A stretch of DNA of 64,000 nucleotides from Sinorhizobium fredii NGR234 (lineage in GTDB: Bacteria; Pseudomonadota; Alphaproteobacteria; Rhizobiales; Rhizobiaceae), in the NCBI RefSeq assembly GCF_000018545.1, contig NC_012586.1, positions 2,294,001 to 2,358,000 on the forward strand. The letters run 5' to 3'. A program made the position numbers and the translations under genes. The notes under the pieces were generated by a model that saw nothing but the letters and a program-made list of their open reading frames with translations, was not told the origin of the DNA and ran no database searches. Of this stretch, positions 43,985-53,429 are shown one piece after another (position 1 is the first letter of the stretch; every line of letters begins with the position of its first letter).

Positions 43985-44704
43985 ATGCTGGAACTCAAGC
44001 AGGTCTATGGCGGCTACGGCAAAATGACGATCCTGAACGGCACGTCCTTCAAGATCGACAAGGGCACGATCACCACGGTGATCGGCCCAAACGGGGCGGG
44101 CAAGTCGACTGTCTTCAAGGCCATCTTCGGGCTCCTGAAGATCCGCTCGGGCAATGTGATCCTGAACGGCGAGGACGTCACCTCCCTGCCGCCGGCCAAG
44201 ATGCTCGGCAAGGGCGTCACCTACGTGCCGCAGGGCCGCAATCTCTTCCCGATGCTGTCGGTGCGCCACAATCTCGAGATCGGCGGCATCTCGTCCGGCG
44301 ATCAGGCCAGGATCGCGAAGCGCATCGACGAGGTGATGGAGCAGTTCCCGATCCTCAAGGAGAAGGCGAAGGAACAGGCGATCACGCTTTCGGGCGGCCA
44401 GCAGAAGCAGCTCGAGATCGCCCGCGCACTGCTGCTCGATCCGTCGCTGATCCTCATCGACGAGCCGTCGATCGGGCTTTCGCCGCAGATGATCAGCGAG
44501 ACCTTCCGCACGCTGATCCGGCTGCGCGACCAGGGCGTGACCATCCTGATGGTCGAGCAGAACGCCAAGGCGGCGCTTGCCATGTCCGATTACGGTCTCG
44601 TACTGGAACAGGGCCGCAGCCGGATGTACGACCGGGCCGACAAGCTGCTCGCCGATCCCCGCGTCGGCCAGCTTTTCCTCGGCGCGCATCTTGAGGAGGC
44701 GTGA
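43985..44704 (+). CDS. Liv-type ABC transporter ATP-binding protein (LivF-like)
   Basis: A 239-residue ATPase with the LivF hallmarks: Walker A GPNGAGKST, TYVPQGRNLFPMLSVRHNLE, signature LSGGQQKQLEIARAL, Walker B LILIDEPSIGLSP and VEQNAKAAL. It completes the five-subunit importer, and its stop directly abuts the start of the shikimate dehydrogenase gene. Confidence 0.94.
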   Translation: MLELKQVYGGYGKMTILNGTSFKIDKGTITTVIGPNGAGKSTVFKAIFGLLKIRSGNVILNGEDVTSLPPAKMLGKGVTYVPQGRNLFPMLSVRHNLEIGGISSGDQARIAKRIDEVMEQFPILKEKAKEQAITLSGGQQKQLEIARALLLDPSLILIDEPSIGLSPQMISETFRTLIRLRDQGVTILMVEQNAKAALAMSDYGLVLEQGRSRMYDRADKLLADPRVGQLFLGAHLEEA

Positions 44705-45538
44705 ATGCCGCCCGTCCCGGAGATTACCGGAAAGACCGTCTTCATTCCGCTCATCGGTCACCCGGTCGAGCAGGTGAAGTCGCCGGGGCCGGTGAACGCG
44801 TGGTTTTCCGACAATGACGTCGGGGCCGTCCTCATCCCCGTGGATATCTTCCCCGAGAAGGTGCCGGCCTTCCTCGACGCCATCCGGGGAACGCCTAATT
44901 GCCCCGGCGTATCGGTGACGATGCCGCACAAGCAGGCGGCCTGTGCCGGCGTCGACGAACTGACGGAGCGGGCCCGCAGGGCCGAGGCCGTCAACATCAT
45001 CCGCAGAAATGCGGATGGCACCCTTGTCGGCGACATGGTCGACGGCGACGCCATGGTCGCGGCGCTGGCGAAGAACGGGGTCGGCGTCCGCGGCAAGACG
45101 GTTCTGGTCGTCGGCGCCGGCGGCGCCGGAATGGCGATCATCTATGCACTGGCCGAGGCGGGTGCGGCGACGATCGTCGTCATCGAGCGCGACCGGGCGA
45201 GGTCGGATCGCTTGATCGGACAGTTGCACCGGGACTATCCGCAGCTTCAGGCATACGCCTTTCTGCCCGATGACGCCGATGTCGACATCGCCATCAATGC
45301 CTCGCCGGCCGGCATGGATCCCGCCGATCCCCACCCCTTCCCGTTGGAGCGGCTGACAAAGGCGGAAATCGTCGCCGACGCCGTGACCAAGCCGCCGGTA
45401 ACACCCTGGCTCGAAGAGGCTCGGCGCCGCGGCATCGCCATCCAGACCGGCGCGGAGATGACGCTCGCGCAACTGCCGACGCAGATCGCCTTCTGGGGTC
45501 TCGACAAGGCCGGCGGGCAGGAAGCAAAGCGGCGATGA
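44705..45538 (+). CDS. Shikimate/quinate dehydrogenase (AroE family), catabolic context
   Basis: A 277-residue AroE-fold protein. The N-terminal substrate half shows LIGHPVEQVKSPGPVNAWF and the catalytic lysine in VSVTMPHKQAA; the C-terminal Rossmann half has the nucleotide loop VVGAGGAGMAII. AroE enzymes interconvert shikimate (or quinate) and the 3-dehydro acid using NAD(P). Its place between a Liv-type importer and 3-dehydroshikimate dehydratase indicates a degradative role rather than aromatic biosynthesis. It overlaps the next gene by 4 bases. Confidence 0.88.
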   Translation: MPPVPEITGKTVFIPLIGHPVEQVKSPGPVNAWFSDNDVGAVLIPVDIFPEKVPAFLDAIRGTPNCPGVSVTMPHKQAACAGVDELTERARRAEAVNIIRRNADGTLVGDMVDGDAMVAALAKNGVGVRGKTVLVVGAGGAGMAIIYALAEAGAATIVVIERDRARSDRLIGQLHRDYPQLQAYAFLPDDADVDIAINASPAGMDPADPHPFPLERLTKAEIVADAVTKPPVTPWLEEARRRGIAIQTGAEMTLAQLPTQIAFWGLDKAGGQEAKRR

Positions 45539-47427
45539 AGACCTCGATCGCAACCGTCTCGATCAGCGGCGACTTGCCGGAGAAGCTCGCCGCGATCGCC
45601 GCCGCGGGCTTCGATGGCGTCGAGATCTTCGAAAACGACTTTCTCGCCTTCGACGGCAGCCCCGCGGATGTCGGACGGATGGTGCGCGACCATGGGCTCG
45701 AGATCACGCTCTTCCAACCGTTCCGCGATTTCGAGGGCATGCCGGAGCCGCACCGGACACGCACCTTCGACCGGGCCGAACGCAAGTTCGACGTCATGCA
45801 GGAACTCGGCACCGACCTCGTGCTCGTCTGCTCCAACGTCTCGCCGATCTCGCTCGGCGGCATCGACCGGGCCGCCGCCGATTTCCGCGAACTTGGCGAG
45901 CGCGCCGCCAAACGCGGCTTGCGCGTCGGCTACGAGGCGCTCGCCTGGGGCCGCCACATCAGCGATCACCGCGATGCCTGGGAGATCGTCCGCCGTGCCG
46001 ATCATCCGAATATCGGGCTCATCCTCGACAGCTTCCACACGCTGTCGCGCAAGATCGAGGTGAATTCGATCCGTTCGATCCCGAAGGAGAAGATCTTCAT
46101 CGTGCAGCTGGCCGATGCGCCGATGATCGATATGGATCTCCTCTACTGGAGCCGGCACTTCCGCAACATGCCCGGCGAAGGCGACCTGCCGATCACGGAA
46201 TTCACCCGCGCCATCGCCGAGACCGGTTACGACGGCTACTTCTCGCTGGAAATCTTCAACGACCAGTTCCGCGGCGGTGCCGCCAAGCCGATCGCCACCG
46301 ATGGCCATCGTTCGCTGATCTATCTCAGCGACCAGGTGCGGCGGCATCCGAATGCCGGTTCGCTGACGGTTGCGCCGATGCCGGAGCGCGCTGCGGTCGA
46401 GCGTGTCGGCTTTGTCGAGTTTGCGGCCGACGACGACGATGCCGCCGAATTGACCGCCATCCTGAAGACACTCGGCTTCCGCAAGGCAGCGACGCACCGC
46501 TCGAAGGATGTCGAGCTCTATCAGCAAGGCGACATCCGCATTCTCATTAATACCGACGAAGGCGGATTTGCCGGCTCCTCCTATGCCGTCCACGGCAGCT
46601 CCGCCTATGCAATGGCGCTTGTGGTCGACGACGCCAAGGAAGCGATGGAGCGGGCGCTGGCGCTCGATGCCGAGCCTTTCAGCCAGCCGGTCGCCATAGG
46701 CGAGGTCGAGTTGCCGGCGGTCCGCGGCGTCGGCGGCGGCCTGCTCTATTTGCTCGACGACAAGGGCGATCTCGGCCGCATCTTTGAGATCGACTTTGAA
46801 CCGTTCGAGGATGAAGGCGTCACGGTGGAGAACGCCGGACTGCGGTCGGTCGACCACGTCGCCCAGACGGTCGCCTACGAACAAATGCCGACCTGGCTCC
46901 TGTTCTACACCTCGATCTTCGCGGCCGAGAAGACGCCGATGGTCGACATCATCGATCCTGCCGGGCTGGTGCGCAGCCAAGTCGTCGAGAATGCTTCCGG
47001 GACGCTGCGCCTGACGCTCAACGGTGCCGAAAACCGCCGCACGCTCGCCGGCCACTTCATCGCCGAGACCTTCGGCTCCGGCATCCAGCATCTCGCCTTC
47101 CACACCGACAACATCTTTGCAACCGCGGCCGCACTTCGCCGCAACGGCTTCCGTCCACTGCAGATCTCGCCCAACTACTACGACGACGTGGAGGCGCGCT
47201 TCGGCCTCGAGCCGAAACTGACCGAGCGCCTGAGGGCGGAGAACATTCTCTACGACCGCGACGAGAACGGCGAATATTTCCAGCTCTACAGCCCCACCTA
47301 CGGCGAAGGCTTCTTCTTCGAGATCGTCGAGCGGCGCGGCTATCGCGGCTATGGCGCCGCCAATGCTATCTTCCGCATCGCCGCACTGAAGAAGCATCTC
47401 AGGCCGGAAGGACTGCCGAAACTGTAG
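45535..47427 (+). CDS. quiC: 3-dehydroshikimate dehydratase, two-domain type (TIM barrel plus HPPD-like domain)
   Basis: A 630-residue protein. Residues about 1-265 form a sugar-phosphate isomerase/epimerase-type TIM barrel with metal-site segments VGYEALAWGRHISDH, IGLILDSFHTLSR and GYFSLEIFNDQFRG. Residues about 285-615 resemble 4-hydroxyphenylpyruvate dioxygenase (VDHVAQTVAYEQMPTWLLFY, GIQHLAFHTDNIF, EYFQLYSPTYGEGFFFEIVE). This fusion matches the QuiC type known from Pseudomonas, which dehydrates 3-dehydroshikimate to protocatechuate. The gene is last in the operon and ends at a hairpin. Confidence 0.85.
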   Translation: MKTSIATVSISGDLPEKLAAIAAAGFDGVEIFENDFLAFDGSPADVGRMVRDHGLEITLFQPFRDFEGMPEPHRTRTFDRAERKFDVMQELGTDLVLVCSNVSPISLGGIDRAAADFRELGERAAKRGLRVGYEALAWGRHISDHRDAWEIVRRADHPNIGLILDSFHTLSRKIEVNSIRSIPKEKIFIVQLADAPMIDMDLLYWSRHFRNMPGEGDLPITEFTRAIAETGYDGYFSLEIFNDQFRGGAAKPIATDGHRSLIYLSDQVRRHPNAGSLTVAPMPERAAVERVGFVEFAADDDDAAELTAILKTLGFRKAATHRSKDVELYQQGDIRILINTDEGGFAGSSYAVHGSSAYAMALVVDDAKEAMERALALDAEPFSQPVAIGEVELPAVRGVGGGLLYLLDDKGDLGRIFEIDFEPFEDEGVTVENAGLRSVDHVAQTVAYEQMPTWLLFYTSIFAAEKTPMVDIIDPAGLVRSQVVENASGTLRLTLNGAENRRTLAGHFIAETFGSGIQHLAFHTDNIFATAAALRRNGFRPLQISPNYYDDVEARFGLEPKLTERLRAENILYDRDENGEYFQLYSPTYGEGFFFEIVERRGYRGYGAANAIFRIAALKKHLRPEGLPKL

Positions 47428-47452
47428 CGGCCCCCGGGGAGGGCGTGTTGCT

Positions 47453-47481
47453 ACCCCCTCTGGCCGGCAGCCAGGGGGGGT
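47453..47481. terminator. Hairpin terminator between convergent genes
   Basis: ACCCCCTCTGGC-cggca-GCCAGGGGGGGT forms a 12-bp stem with one mismatch between the ends of the dehydratase gene and mctR. It resembles the hairpin at 32236-32266. Confidence 0.65.
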
Positions 47482-47506
47482 TCAGTGCAGCACCATCGAG
47501 AACGCC

Positions 47507-48157
47507 CTATCCCGCATCGCGGGCGCTGGTCGACAGCAGCCGTTCGCACAGCACCGCCGCCTGGGTGCGGCTGACGACGCCGAGCTTCTTGAGGATCGCC
47601 GAGACATGCACCTTGACGGTCTGCTCGGCGATCTCCATCTCGCCGGCGATCTGCTTGTTGAGCTTGCCCTCGATGATCTTCGTCAGAATGCGCAATTGCT
47701 GCGACGAGAGCGAGGCGAGACGGGCGCTCATCGCCGCATCCGGATCGGCCGTCTCGGCCCCGACGCGCGGCGGCGTCCATATCTCTCCCTCCAGAATGGC
47801 ACCGATCGCCCTCGCCATTTCGGGCAGGTCGAGCGACTTCGGAACATAGCCGGACGCACCAAAGGTGATCGCCTTCTGGATCGTCGCCGCGTCCTGCCTG
47901 GCCGAGACGATCGCCACCGGCAGGGTCGGATAGTGGGAATGCAGCAGGAACAGGCCGGCGAAACCATCCGTGCCGGGCATGGTCAGGTCGAGAAGGACGA
48001 GATCCACCTCCTGCCAATCGCTCGACAGCACCCCCAGCACCTCGTCGACCGAGCGGCAGGCGATCAATTCGAGGTCGGGCAGCACCGTGACCAGAGCGCT
48101 GCGCAAGGCTGCCTGGACCATCGGGTGATCATCCGCGATGACGATGCGCGTGCTCAT
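47507..48157 (-). CDS. mctR: NarL/FixJ-family response regulator MctR
   Basis: A 216-residue regulator. The receiver domain begins MSTRIVIADDHPMVQAALR with the acidic pocket and a phospho-acceptor Asp in LVLLDLTMPG, and the C-terminal LuxR-type helix-turn-helix is LTKIIEGKLNKQIAGEMEIA with VKVHVSAILKKLGV. ATG 48157 follows GGGGAGGAG and overlaps the end of the sensor kinase gene by 29 bases. In Rhizobium leguminosarum mctSR control the monocarboxylate permease gene mctP; the same gene set is present here. Confidence 0.85.
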   Translation of the reverse strand: MSTRIVIADDHPMVQAALRSALVTVLPDLELIACRSVDEVLGVLSSDWQEVDLVLLDLTMPGTDGFAGLFLLHSHYPTLPVAIVSARQDAATIQKAITFGASGYVPKSLDLPEMARAIGAILEGEIWTPPRVGAETADPDAAMSARLASLSSQQLRILTKIIEGKLNKQIAGEMEIAEQTVKVHVSAILKKLGVVSRTQAAVLCERLLSTSARDAG

Positions 48158-51100
48158 GTACCTCCTCCCCATCCCGCTGTAACCCGGCGCCCTTTTGCAG
48201 GCCCACGGCATTCAGATATCGTCTCAAGGCCGCCGGTTTCACCGGCTTCGCCATGATCTCGCAGGCAAGCGCCTTCGCCTTGGCGCCGACCGCCTCGCTG
48301 CGGTCGGCGGTGATCACAAGGCCCCTTACCTCCCGGCCCCAGTGTTTGCGCAGCCTGCCCAGCACCTCGACGCCGGTCGTGCCGTCGAGATGATAGTCGA
48401 CGAGTGCCAGATCTGGCACCTGGCCGCTGCAATTGGCAAGCGCCGTTACGTCGTCGCTCGCGACAATCGGCCGGTGTCCCCAGCGGGAGAGCAAGGCTGA
48501 CAATCCCGCGCGTATCGCCTCGTCATTGTCGACGCAGAGCACAGTGAGTGCCGTGTGGCTCGCCACCGAGGGCGTTGCCGACTTTTCCGAAACGGTGGCC
48601 GCGGCACCCGCCGTTCCGCGCGGCACGGTGACGACGAAGCAGGTTCCCTGCCCCGGGCGGGAGCGCACTTCGAGGGGCAGATCGAGCAAGCGGCAGATGC
48701 GCTCGACGATCGCCAGTCCGAGGCCGCTCCCCTTCTCCCGCTCCTCGCCGGTGTCGAGCCGGCGAAACTCCTCGAAAATCTCCTGCTGGCGCTCCGGGGC
48801 AATGCCGATGCCGGTGTCGCGGACCTCGATGCGCAAGCTGTCTCCGCGCCGCCGGCATCCCAGGAGAACCCTCCCCCTGGGCGTATAGCGTATGGCGTTC
48901 GAGAGCAGATTCTGCAGGACGCGGCGCAGGAGTTGCGGGTCGGTCCGGACCGAGAGCGTCGAGGCAACGACCTTGAGCGTCAGGCCGCGCTGGCGCGCCA
49001 AAGCGGAGAATTCCAGCTCGAGCTGGGCGAGAAGCGAGCCGACCGAAAAATCCACGGGCTGCGCCCTGACCGCGCCGGAATCATAGGACGAAATGTCCAA
49101 CAGCTCGTCGAGCAGCCGCTCCGTCGATGAGAGCGCCGCTGCCGCATTCTTGGCGAGCGCCCGCTCCTCCGTCCGCAGGTCCTTTTCGGCTGAGTCGGGC
49201 TTCAGGCGCAGGCTCTCGTCGAGCGCCGCCAGATAGAGCCGCGCCGCGTTCAGCGGCTGCAGCAGGTCGTGGCTTGCCGCGGCGAGAAAGCGCGTCTTGC
49301 CGATATTGGCGCGCTCCGCTTCGGCCTTGGCCTGCTCCAGCGCCTGCGTGCGCTCCTGGACACGCCGCTCCAGTTCCTCATTGGCGCGGCGCAGCCCCGC
49401 CGCAGCCCGATGCCGCTCGGTCACATCGGTATAGGTGGAGATGTAGCCGCCCGCCGCCATGCGGTCATAGGCGATTTCCAGCACCATGCCGTCCGGCCGC
49501 TTGCGTTCGTAGACATAGGGCCAGGATTGCGTGGCGAGGTCTCGGTTGACGAGCAGTGCCTTGAGGTCCTCGGCGTCGTATTCGCCCCGCTCGCGGTTGA
49601 AGTCGACGAGTTCTGCGAGCGGCAGGCCGACGCGGATCAGGTCCCTCGGCAGGTCGAGCAGGGTCAGGAAGCGGGCGTTCCACGCCTCGATGGCGAGGTT
49701 GGCGTCGAAGACGCAAATGCCCTGCGGCACGCTTTCGAGCGCCCCTTGCAGGAGCTTGCGGTTGAAATGCAGCGCCTGCGATGCCTCGTCGAGCATCCCC
49801 ACGGCCGCCTTGCGCGACAGCGAGCGGCTTTCGAGCGCCGCGGCCATCACCACGCGGGCCGACGCAGCGCCGAGCGCGCCGGCAATGAGGTTCTCGGTGA
49901 AGCGCATCGCTTCCGTGTCGGCAAGCCCGTCATTGCGCGCGCGGCGCTGTTCGACGAAGTCTTCGAAGGCGGAGGCGCTGCGCTCTGCGCCGACGAAACG
50001 CGCCGCGAACGTCTTGAGGTCGTCGAGCCGCGTGACGAGCGGCAAGGAGGCGAGCGGCGGCGGCGCCGGGGTCCCTTCGGCGAAGGCCTCTGCCTGGAGG
50101 CGCTCGAGCGGCGAACGATCGGCCAGCAGGGACACGGCCGCAAAGACCAGGAGATTGGCGCCAAGGCTCCAGAGCGTCGCATGCGAAATCGGATCGAGGC
50201 CGGCAACCCCGAAAAGCGATTGCGGCCTCAGCCAGGCGAGCCCGAAGGGCCCGTTGGCGACCAGGGCGTCGACGGCGGGGACGAGCGGGGCAATCGAGGG
50301 AAGGAGCAGCGTGTAGATCCAGAAGGCGAAGCCGATTGAGATCCCGGCCACTGCCCCCGCCCCCTTGGCGCGCCGCCACAGCAAGCCTCCGAGAAAGGCG
50401 GGGCCGAACTGGGCGATCGCAACGAAGGAAAGGAGCCCGATGACGGTCAGCGGATAGGCTTGGTCGACCAGCCGGTTCATCATATAGGCGAGCAGCAGGA
50501 TGCCTGCGACGGAGACCCGCCGGACCAGCAGCAGCGCCGAAGGCGACGGCCAGATCGCGCCGCTGCGACCGACCAGGCGCGAGCGCAGGAGAAGCGGGAC
50601 GATGACGTCGTTGCAGAGCATCGTGCTCAGCGCCACCGAGGCGACGATCACCATGCCGGTTGCCGCCGAGAAGCCGCCGAGGAAGGCGACCAGCGCCATC
50701 AGGGGCGCATCGGCGGCAAGCGGCAGCGAAATCACGAAGGTGTCTGGGTTCACCGTATCGGCAAAGCGGGCGACGCCGGCCATCGCGATGGGCACCATCA
50801 GGACGCTGAAGACGATGAGATAGGCGGGGTAAAGCCAGGCGGCGGCGCGCGCCTGCGCCAGCGATTGGTTCTCGACCACCGCGACATGGAACATGTGCGG
50901 CAGGCAGAGGAAGGAGATCGCGGCGATGATGGTGTTCGATATCCAGGTGGGGTCGGCAAAGTCCGGCGCCAGCAGGGACTCCATGCGCGGATCCGCTTGC
51001 GTGCGGGCGATGAGGTCGCCAAGGCCGTCGAACATGCCGAAGACGATGAACAGCGCGACGATAACGAAGGCCGACAGCTTGACCAGGCTCTCGAAGGCGA

Positions 51101-51692
51101 TCGCCGCCATCAGCCCGCGGTGATGCTCGCTCGCATGGATGTGCCTGACGCCGAACATGATGGCGAAGAGCGCCATCGAGGCGGCGACGGCCAAGGTGCT
51201 GTCGCCGCGGATCGGCCGGGTGCCTCCGGGGGCGGCGACCGGCGAGGTCAGGATGTCGAAGCTGGTGCCGACCGCCTTCAGCTGCAGCGCAATATAGGGC
51301 AACACGGCAAGCAGCGCCGCCATGGTGACGAGCGCGGCCAGCGCCTGGCTCTTGCCGTAGCGCGCCGCGATGAAGTCGGCGATCGAGGTGATGTTCTGGC
51401 TCTTGGCGACCGTGACGATCCTGGCGATCAGCCGCTGCCCGAAGACAAGGACCAAGGTCGGACCGACATAGATCGACAGGAAATCGAAGCCGCTCAAGGC
51501 TCGCCCGACCGAACCGTAGAAGCTCCAGGAGGTGTTGTAGATGGCAAGCGTCAGCGCATAGCCGAGCGCCGCCAGCCACTCGCTGGGCACCGCCAGGCGA
51601 CGGCCCGTACCATGCCGATCCGTCCACCAGGCGATCAGGAACAGGATGACGACATAGGCTGTAGAAACGGAGAGGACGACCCAACCGGGCAT
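48129..51692 (-). CDS. mctS: Hybrid histidine kinase with sodium:solute symporter domain, MctS
   Basis: A 1,187-residue membrane sensor. Residues about 1-490 resemble an SSS-family transporter with around 13 membrane segments (YNTSWSFYGSVGRALSGFDF, SIADFIAARYGKSQALAALV). A PAS domain lies near 645-760, a coiled coil with H-box ASHDLLQPLNAARLYLAALD near 810-880, an ATPase domain with DTGIGIAPERQQEIFEEF, and a C-terminal receiver with Asp in ALVDYHLDG. The design matches CbrA/CrbS/MctS sensors that couple transport-like sensing to kinase activity. Its target regulator follows directly. Confidence 0.88.
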   Translation of the reverse strand: MPGWVVLSVSTAYVVILFLIAWWTDRHGTGRRLAVPSEWLAALGYALTLAIYNTSWSFYGSVGRALSGFDFLSIYVGPTLVLVFGQRLIARIVTVAKSQNITSIADFIAARYGKSQALAALVTMAALLAVLPYIALQLKAVGTSFDILTSPVAAPGGTRPIRGDSTLAVAASMALFAIMFGVRHIHASEHHRGLMAAIAFESLVKLSAFVIVALFIVFGMFDGLGDLIARTQADPRMESLLAPDFADPTWISNTIIAAISFLCLPHMFHVAVVENQSLAQARAAAWLYPAYLIVFSVLMVPIAMAGVARFADTVNPDTFVISLPLAADAPLMALVAFLGGFSAATGMVIVASVALSTMLCNDVIVPLLLRSRLVGRSGAIWPSPSALLLVRRVSVAGILLLAYMMNRLVDQAYPLTVIGLLSFVAIAQFGPAFLGGLLWRRAKGAGAVAGISIGFAFWIYTLLLPSIAPLVPAVDALVANGPFGLAWLRPQSLFGVAGLDPISHATLWSLGANLLVFAAVSLLADRSPLERLQAEAFAEGTPAPPPLASLPLVTRLDDLKTFAARFVGAERSASAFEDFVEQRRARNDGLADTEAMRFTENLIAGALGAASARVVMAAALESRSLSRKAAVGMLDEASQALHFNRKLLQGALESVPQGICVFDANLAIEAWNARFLTLLDLPRDLIRVGLPLAELVDFNRERGEYDAEDLKALLVNRDLATQSWPYVYERKRPDGMVLEIAYDRMAAGGYISTYTDVTERHRAAAGLRRANEELERRVQERTQALEQAKAEAERANIGKTRFLAAASHDLLQPLNAARLYLAALDESLRLKPDSAEKDLRTEERALAKNAAAALSSTERLLDELLDISSYDSGAVRAQPVDFSVGSLLAQLELEFSALARQRGLTLKVVASTLSVRTDPQLLRRVLQNLLSNAIRYTPRGRVLLGCRRRGDSLRIEVRDTGIGIAPERQQEIFEEFRRLDTGEEREKGSGLGLAIVERICRLLDLPLEVRSRPGQGTCFVVTVPRGTAGAAATVSEKSATPSVASHTALTVLCVDNDEAIRAGLSALLSRWGHRPIVASDDVTALANCSGQVPDLALVDYHLDGTTGVEVLGRLRKHWGREVRGLVITADRSEAVGAKAKALACEIMAKPVKPAALRRYLNAVGLQKGAGLQRDGEEVHEHAHRHRG

Positions 51693-51890
51693 GGCACCTC
51701 GCTGCCCAACTGCGTGATCCGAGCAAGAACACGCAGCAATTCAATCTGCCACAACGCCTTTTGCGGATCCGGTCGGACGCGCGGCGCTTCGCGCGGCACC
51801 GCCTTCGCCGCCGCTATCGGTTCATTGCATATCGCCTGCCGGATGGCAACGCGGGGCGAAAGCCGGCGCCGACGAATGCGAAAAGCAATA

Positions 51891-51915
51891 AGGGGCCGAC
51901 CTCCGGCCGGCCCCT
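51891..51915 (-). terminator. Terminator after mctP
   Basis: AGGGGCCG/CGGCCCCT form an 8-bp stem. On the minus strand it follows the mctP stop (51921) and leads into TTATTGCTTTT, a T-rich tail. mctS therefore probably has its own promoter in the 200 bp that follow. Confidence 0.75.
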
Positions 51916-51920
51916 CAAAC

Positions 51921-53429
51921 TTAGCCGCGCGAGTCGGCTTCGGCGACCGTCAGGTCGTCGTCGGCGCTGTCTTTCGCCGGCACCACGAGGTTGACGACCA
52001 CCGCGACCGTGACATTGAGCGCCAGCGCCAGAAGACCGGTATAGACCGAGACGGTCACTCCGTCGAAGGCCAGCGCATGCAGCGGCTTCAGCCCGTCCGA
52101 CCAGACGAGGGCCGAGCCGCCGATGAAGCCGGCTGCCCAGCCGGCCAGCAGCGCCGGGGCCCGGAACCAGCTGGTGTAGAGACCGAAGACCAGGGCCGGC
52201 AAAGTCTGCAGGATCCACAGGCCGCCGAGCAGTTGCAGGTCCAGCGCGAACTGGGTCGGCAGCAGCAGGATGGCGACAAGCGCCCCCACCTTGACGAGCA
52301 TCGAGGTGATCTTGGCGACCTGCGCCTCGCCGGCGGCGGTGACGTCAGGGTTGACCCAGACCTTCCAGAAGTTGCGGGTAAAGAGGTTCGCCGCGCCGAT
52401 GCTCATGACCGCCGCCGGGACGAGCGCGCCGATGGCGATCGCCGAGAAGGCGAAGCCTGCGAACCAGCCCGGGAACAGCGTCTTGAACAGCGTCGGGACG
52501 ACGTCGTTGTTGCTTTGGAGCTGCAGCCCGGCAGCGTGACCCATGTAGCCGAGCAGCGCGAGCAGGCCGAGGAGCAGCGTATAGGCCGGCAGCAGAACCG
52601 CATTCTTGCGGATCGTGTTTGCGCCCGACGAGGCGAAGATGCCGGTCAGCGTGTGCGGATACATGAAGGCGGCAAGCGCCGAACCGAGCGCCAGCGTCAC
52701 ATAGGGAACGAGCTGCGCCGGATCGAGCAGGATGCCGCCCTTGCCCTTCGCCTCGAAGGCCGCGTCGGCCGCCGAAAAGACGGCGCTGTAGCCGCCGAGC
52801 TTGGAGGGCACGACGATGATTGCCGCGAGCACCACGATATAGATCATGATGTCCTTGACGAAGGCGATGAGCGCCGGCGCCCGGAGGCCGGACGAATAAG
52901 TGTAGAGCGCCAGCACCAGGAAGGCGAGGACGATCGGCATTTCGCCGGTCAGCCCCAGCGCCTTGATCGCCACTTCCATGCCGATGAGCTGGAGGGCGAT
53001 ATAGGGCATCGTCGCGATCACGCCTGTCGAGGCGACCGCAAGCTCGAGAGCGCGCGAGCCGTAGGTGCCGCGCACCACGTCGCCGGCGGTCACGTAGCCG
53101 CGCTCCTTCGCCGCCTTCCAGAGCAGCGGCATAACGGCGAAGACCAGCGGATAGACGATGATCGTGTAGGGCAGCGCGAAGAAGCCGTAGGCGCCGATCG
53201 CATAGACCAGCGCCGGCACGGCGATGACCGTATAGGCGGTGTAGAAGTCGCCGCCGACCAGGAACCAAGTGATCCAGGTGCCGAACTTGCGCCCGCCGAG
53301 ACCCCATTCGTCGAGGTGATCGAGCGATTCCGCCCGGCGCCAGCGCGAGGCGAAGAAGCCCATTGCCGTGACGAGCACGAAGAAAAAGATGAAGACGGCC
53401 AGCGCCGACATGTCGATGTTAGCCGTCAT
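51921..53429 (-). CDS. mctP: Monocarboxylate permease MctP (sodium:solute symporter family)
   Basis: A 502-residue SSS-family symporter with about 13 membrane segments. Family blocks are EWGLGGRKFGTWITWFLVGG, FYTAYTVIAVPALVYAIGAY and GIFASSGANTIRKNAVLLPA. The small upstream DUF3311 gene, the short overlap with it and the downstream mctS and mctR match the Rhizobium leguminosarum system that imports lactate, pyruvate and alanine. Substrates of this copy are inferred from that match. An acidic tail (DSADDDLTVAEADS) ends the protein. Confidence 0.87.
   Translation of the reverse strand: MTANIDMSALAVFIFFFVLVTAMGFFASRWRRAESLDHLDEWGLGGRKFGTWITWFLVGGDFYTAYTVIAVPALVYAIGAYGFFALPYTIIVYPLVFAVMPLLWKAAKERGYVTAGDVVRGTYGSRALELAVASTGVIATMPYIALQLIGMEVAIKALGLTGEMPIVLAFLVLALYTYSSGLRAPALIAFVKDIMIYIVVLAAIIVVPSKLGGYSAVFSAADAAFEAKGKGGILLDPAQLVPYVTLALGSALAAFMYPHTLTGIFASSGANTIRKNAVLLPAYTLLLGLLALLGYMGHAAGLQLQSNNDVVPTLFKTLFPGWFAGFAFSAIAIGALVPAAVMSIGAANLFTRNFWKVWVNPDVTAAGEAQVAKITSMLVKVGALVAILLLPTQFALDLQLLGGLWILQTLPALVFGLYTSWFRAPALLAGWAAGFIGGSALVWSDGLKPLHALAFDGVTVSVYTGLLALALNVTVAVVVNLVVPAKDSADDDLTVAEADSRG

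Noticed and set aside
45247..47397. Minus-strand reading frame of 716 codons across the 3-dehydroshikimate dehydratase gene
   Set aside because: Antisense shadow without domains or a ribosome-binding site.
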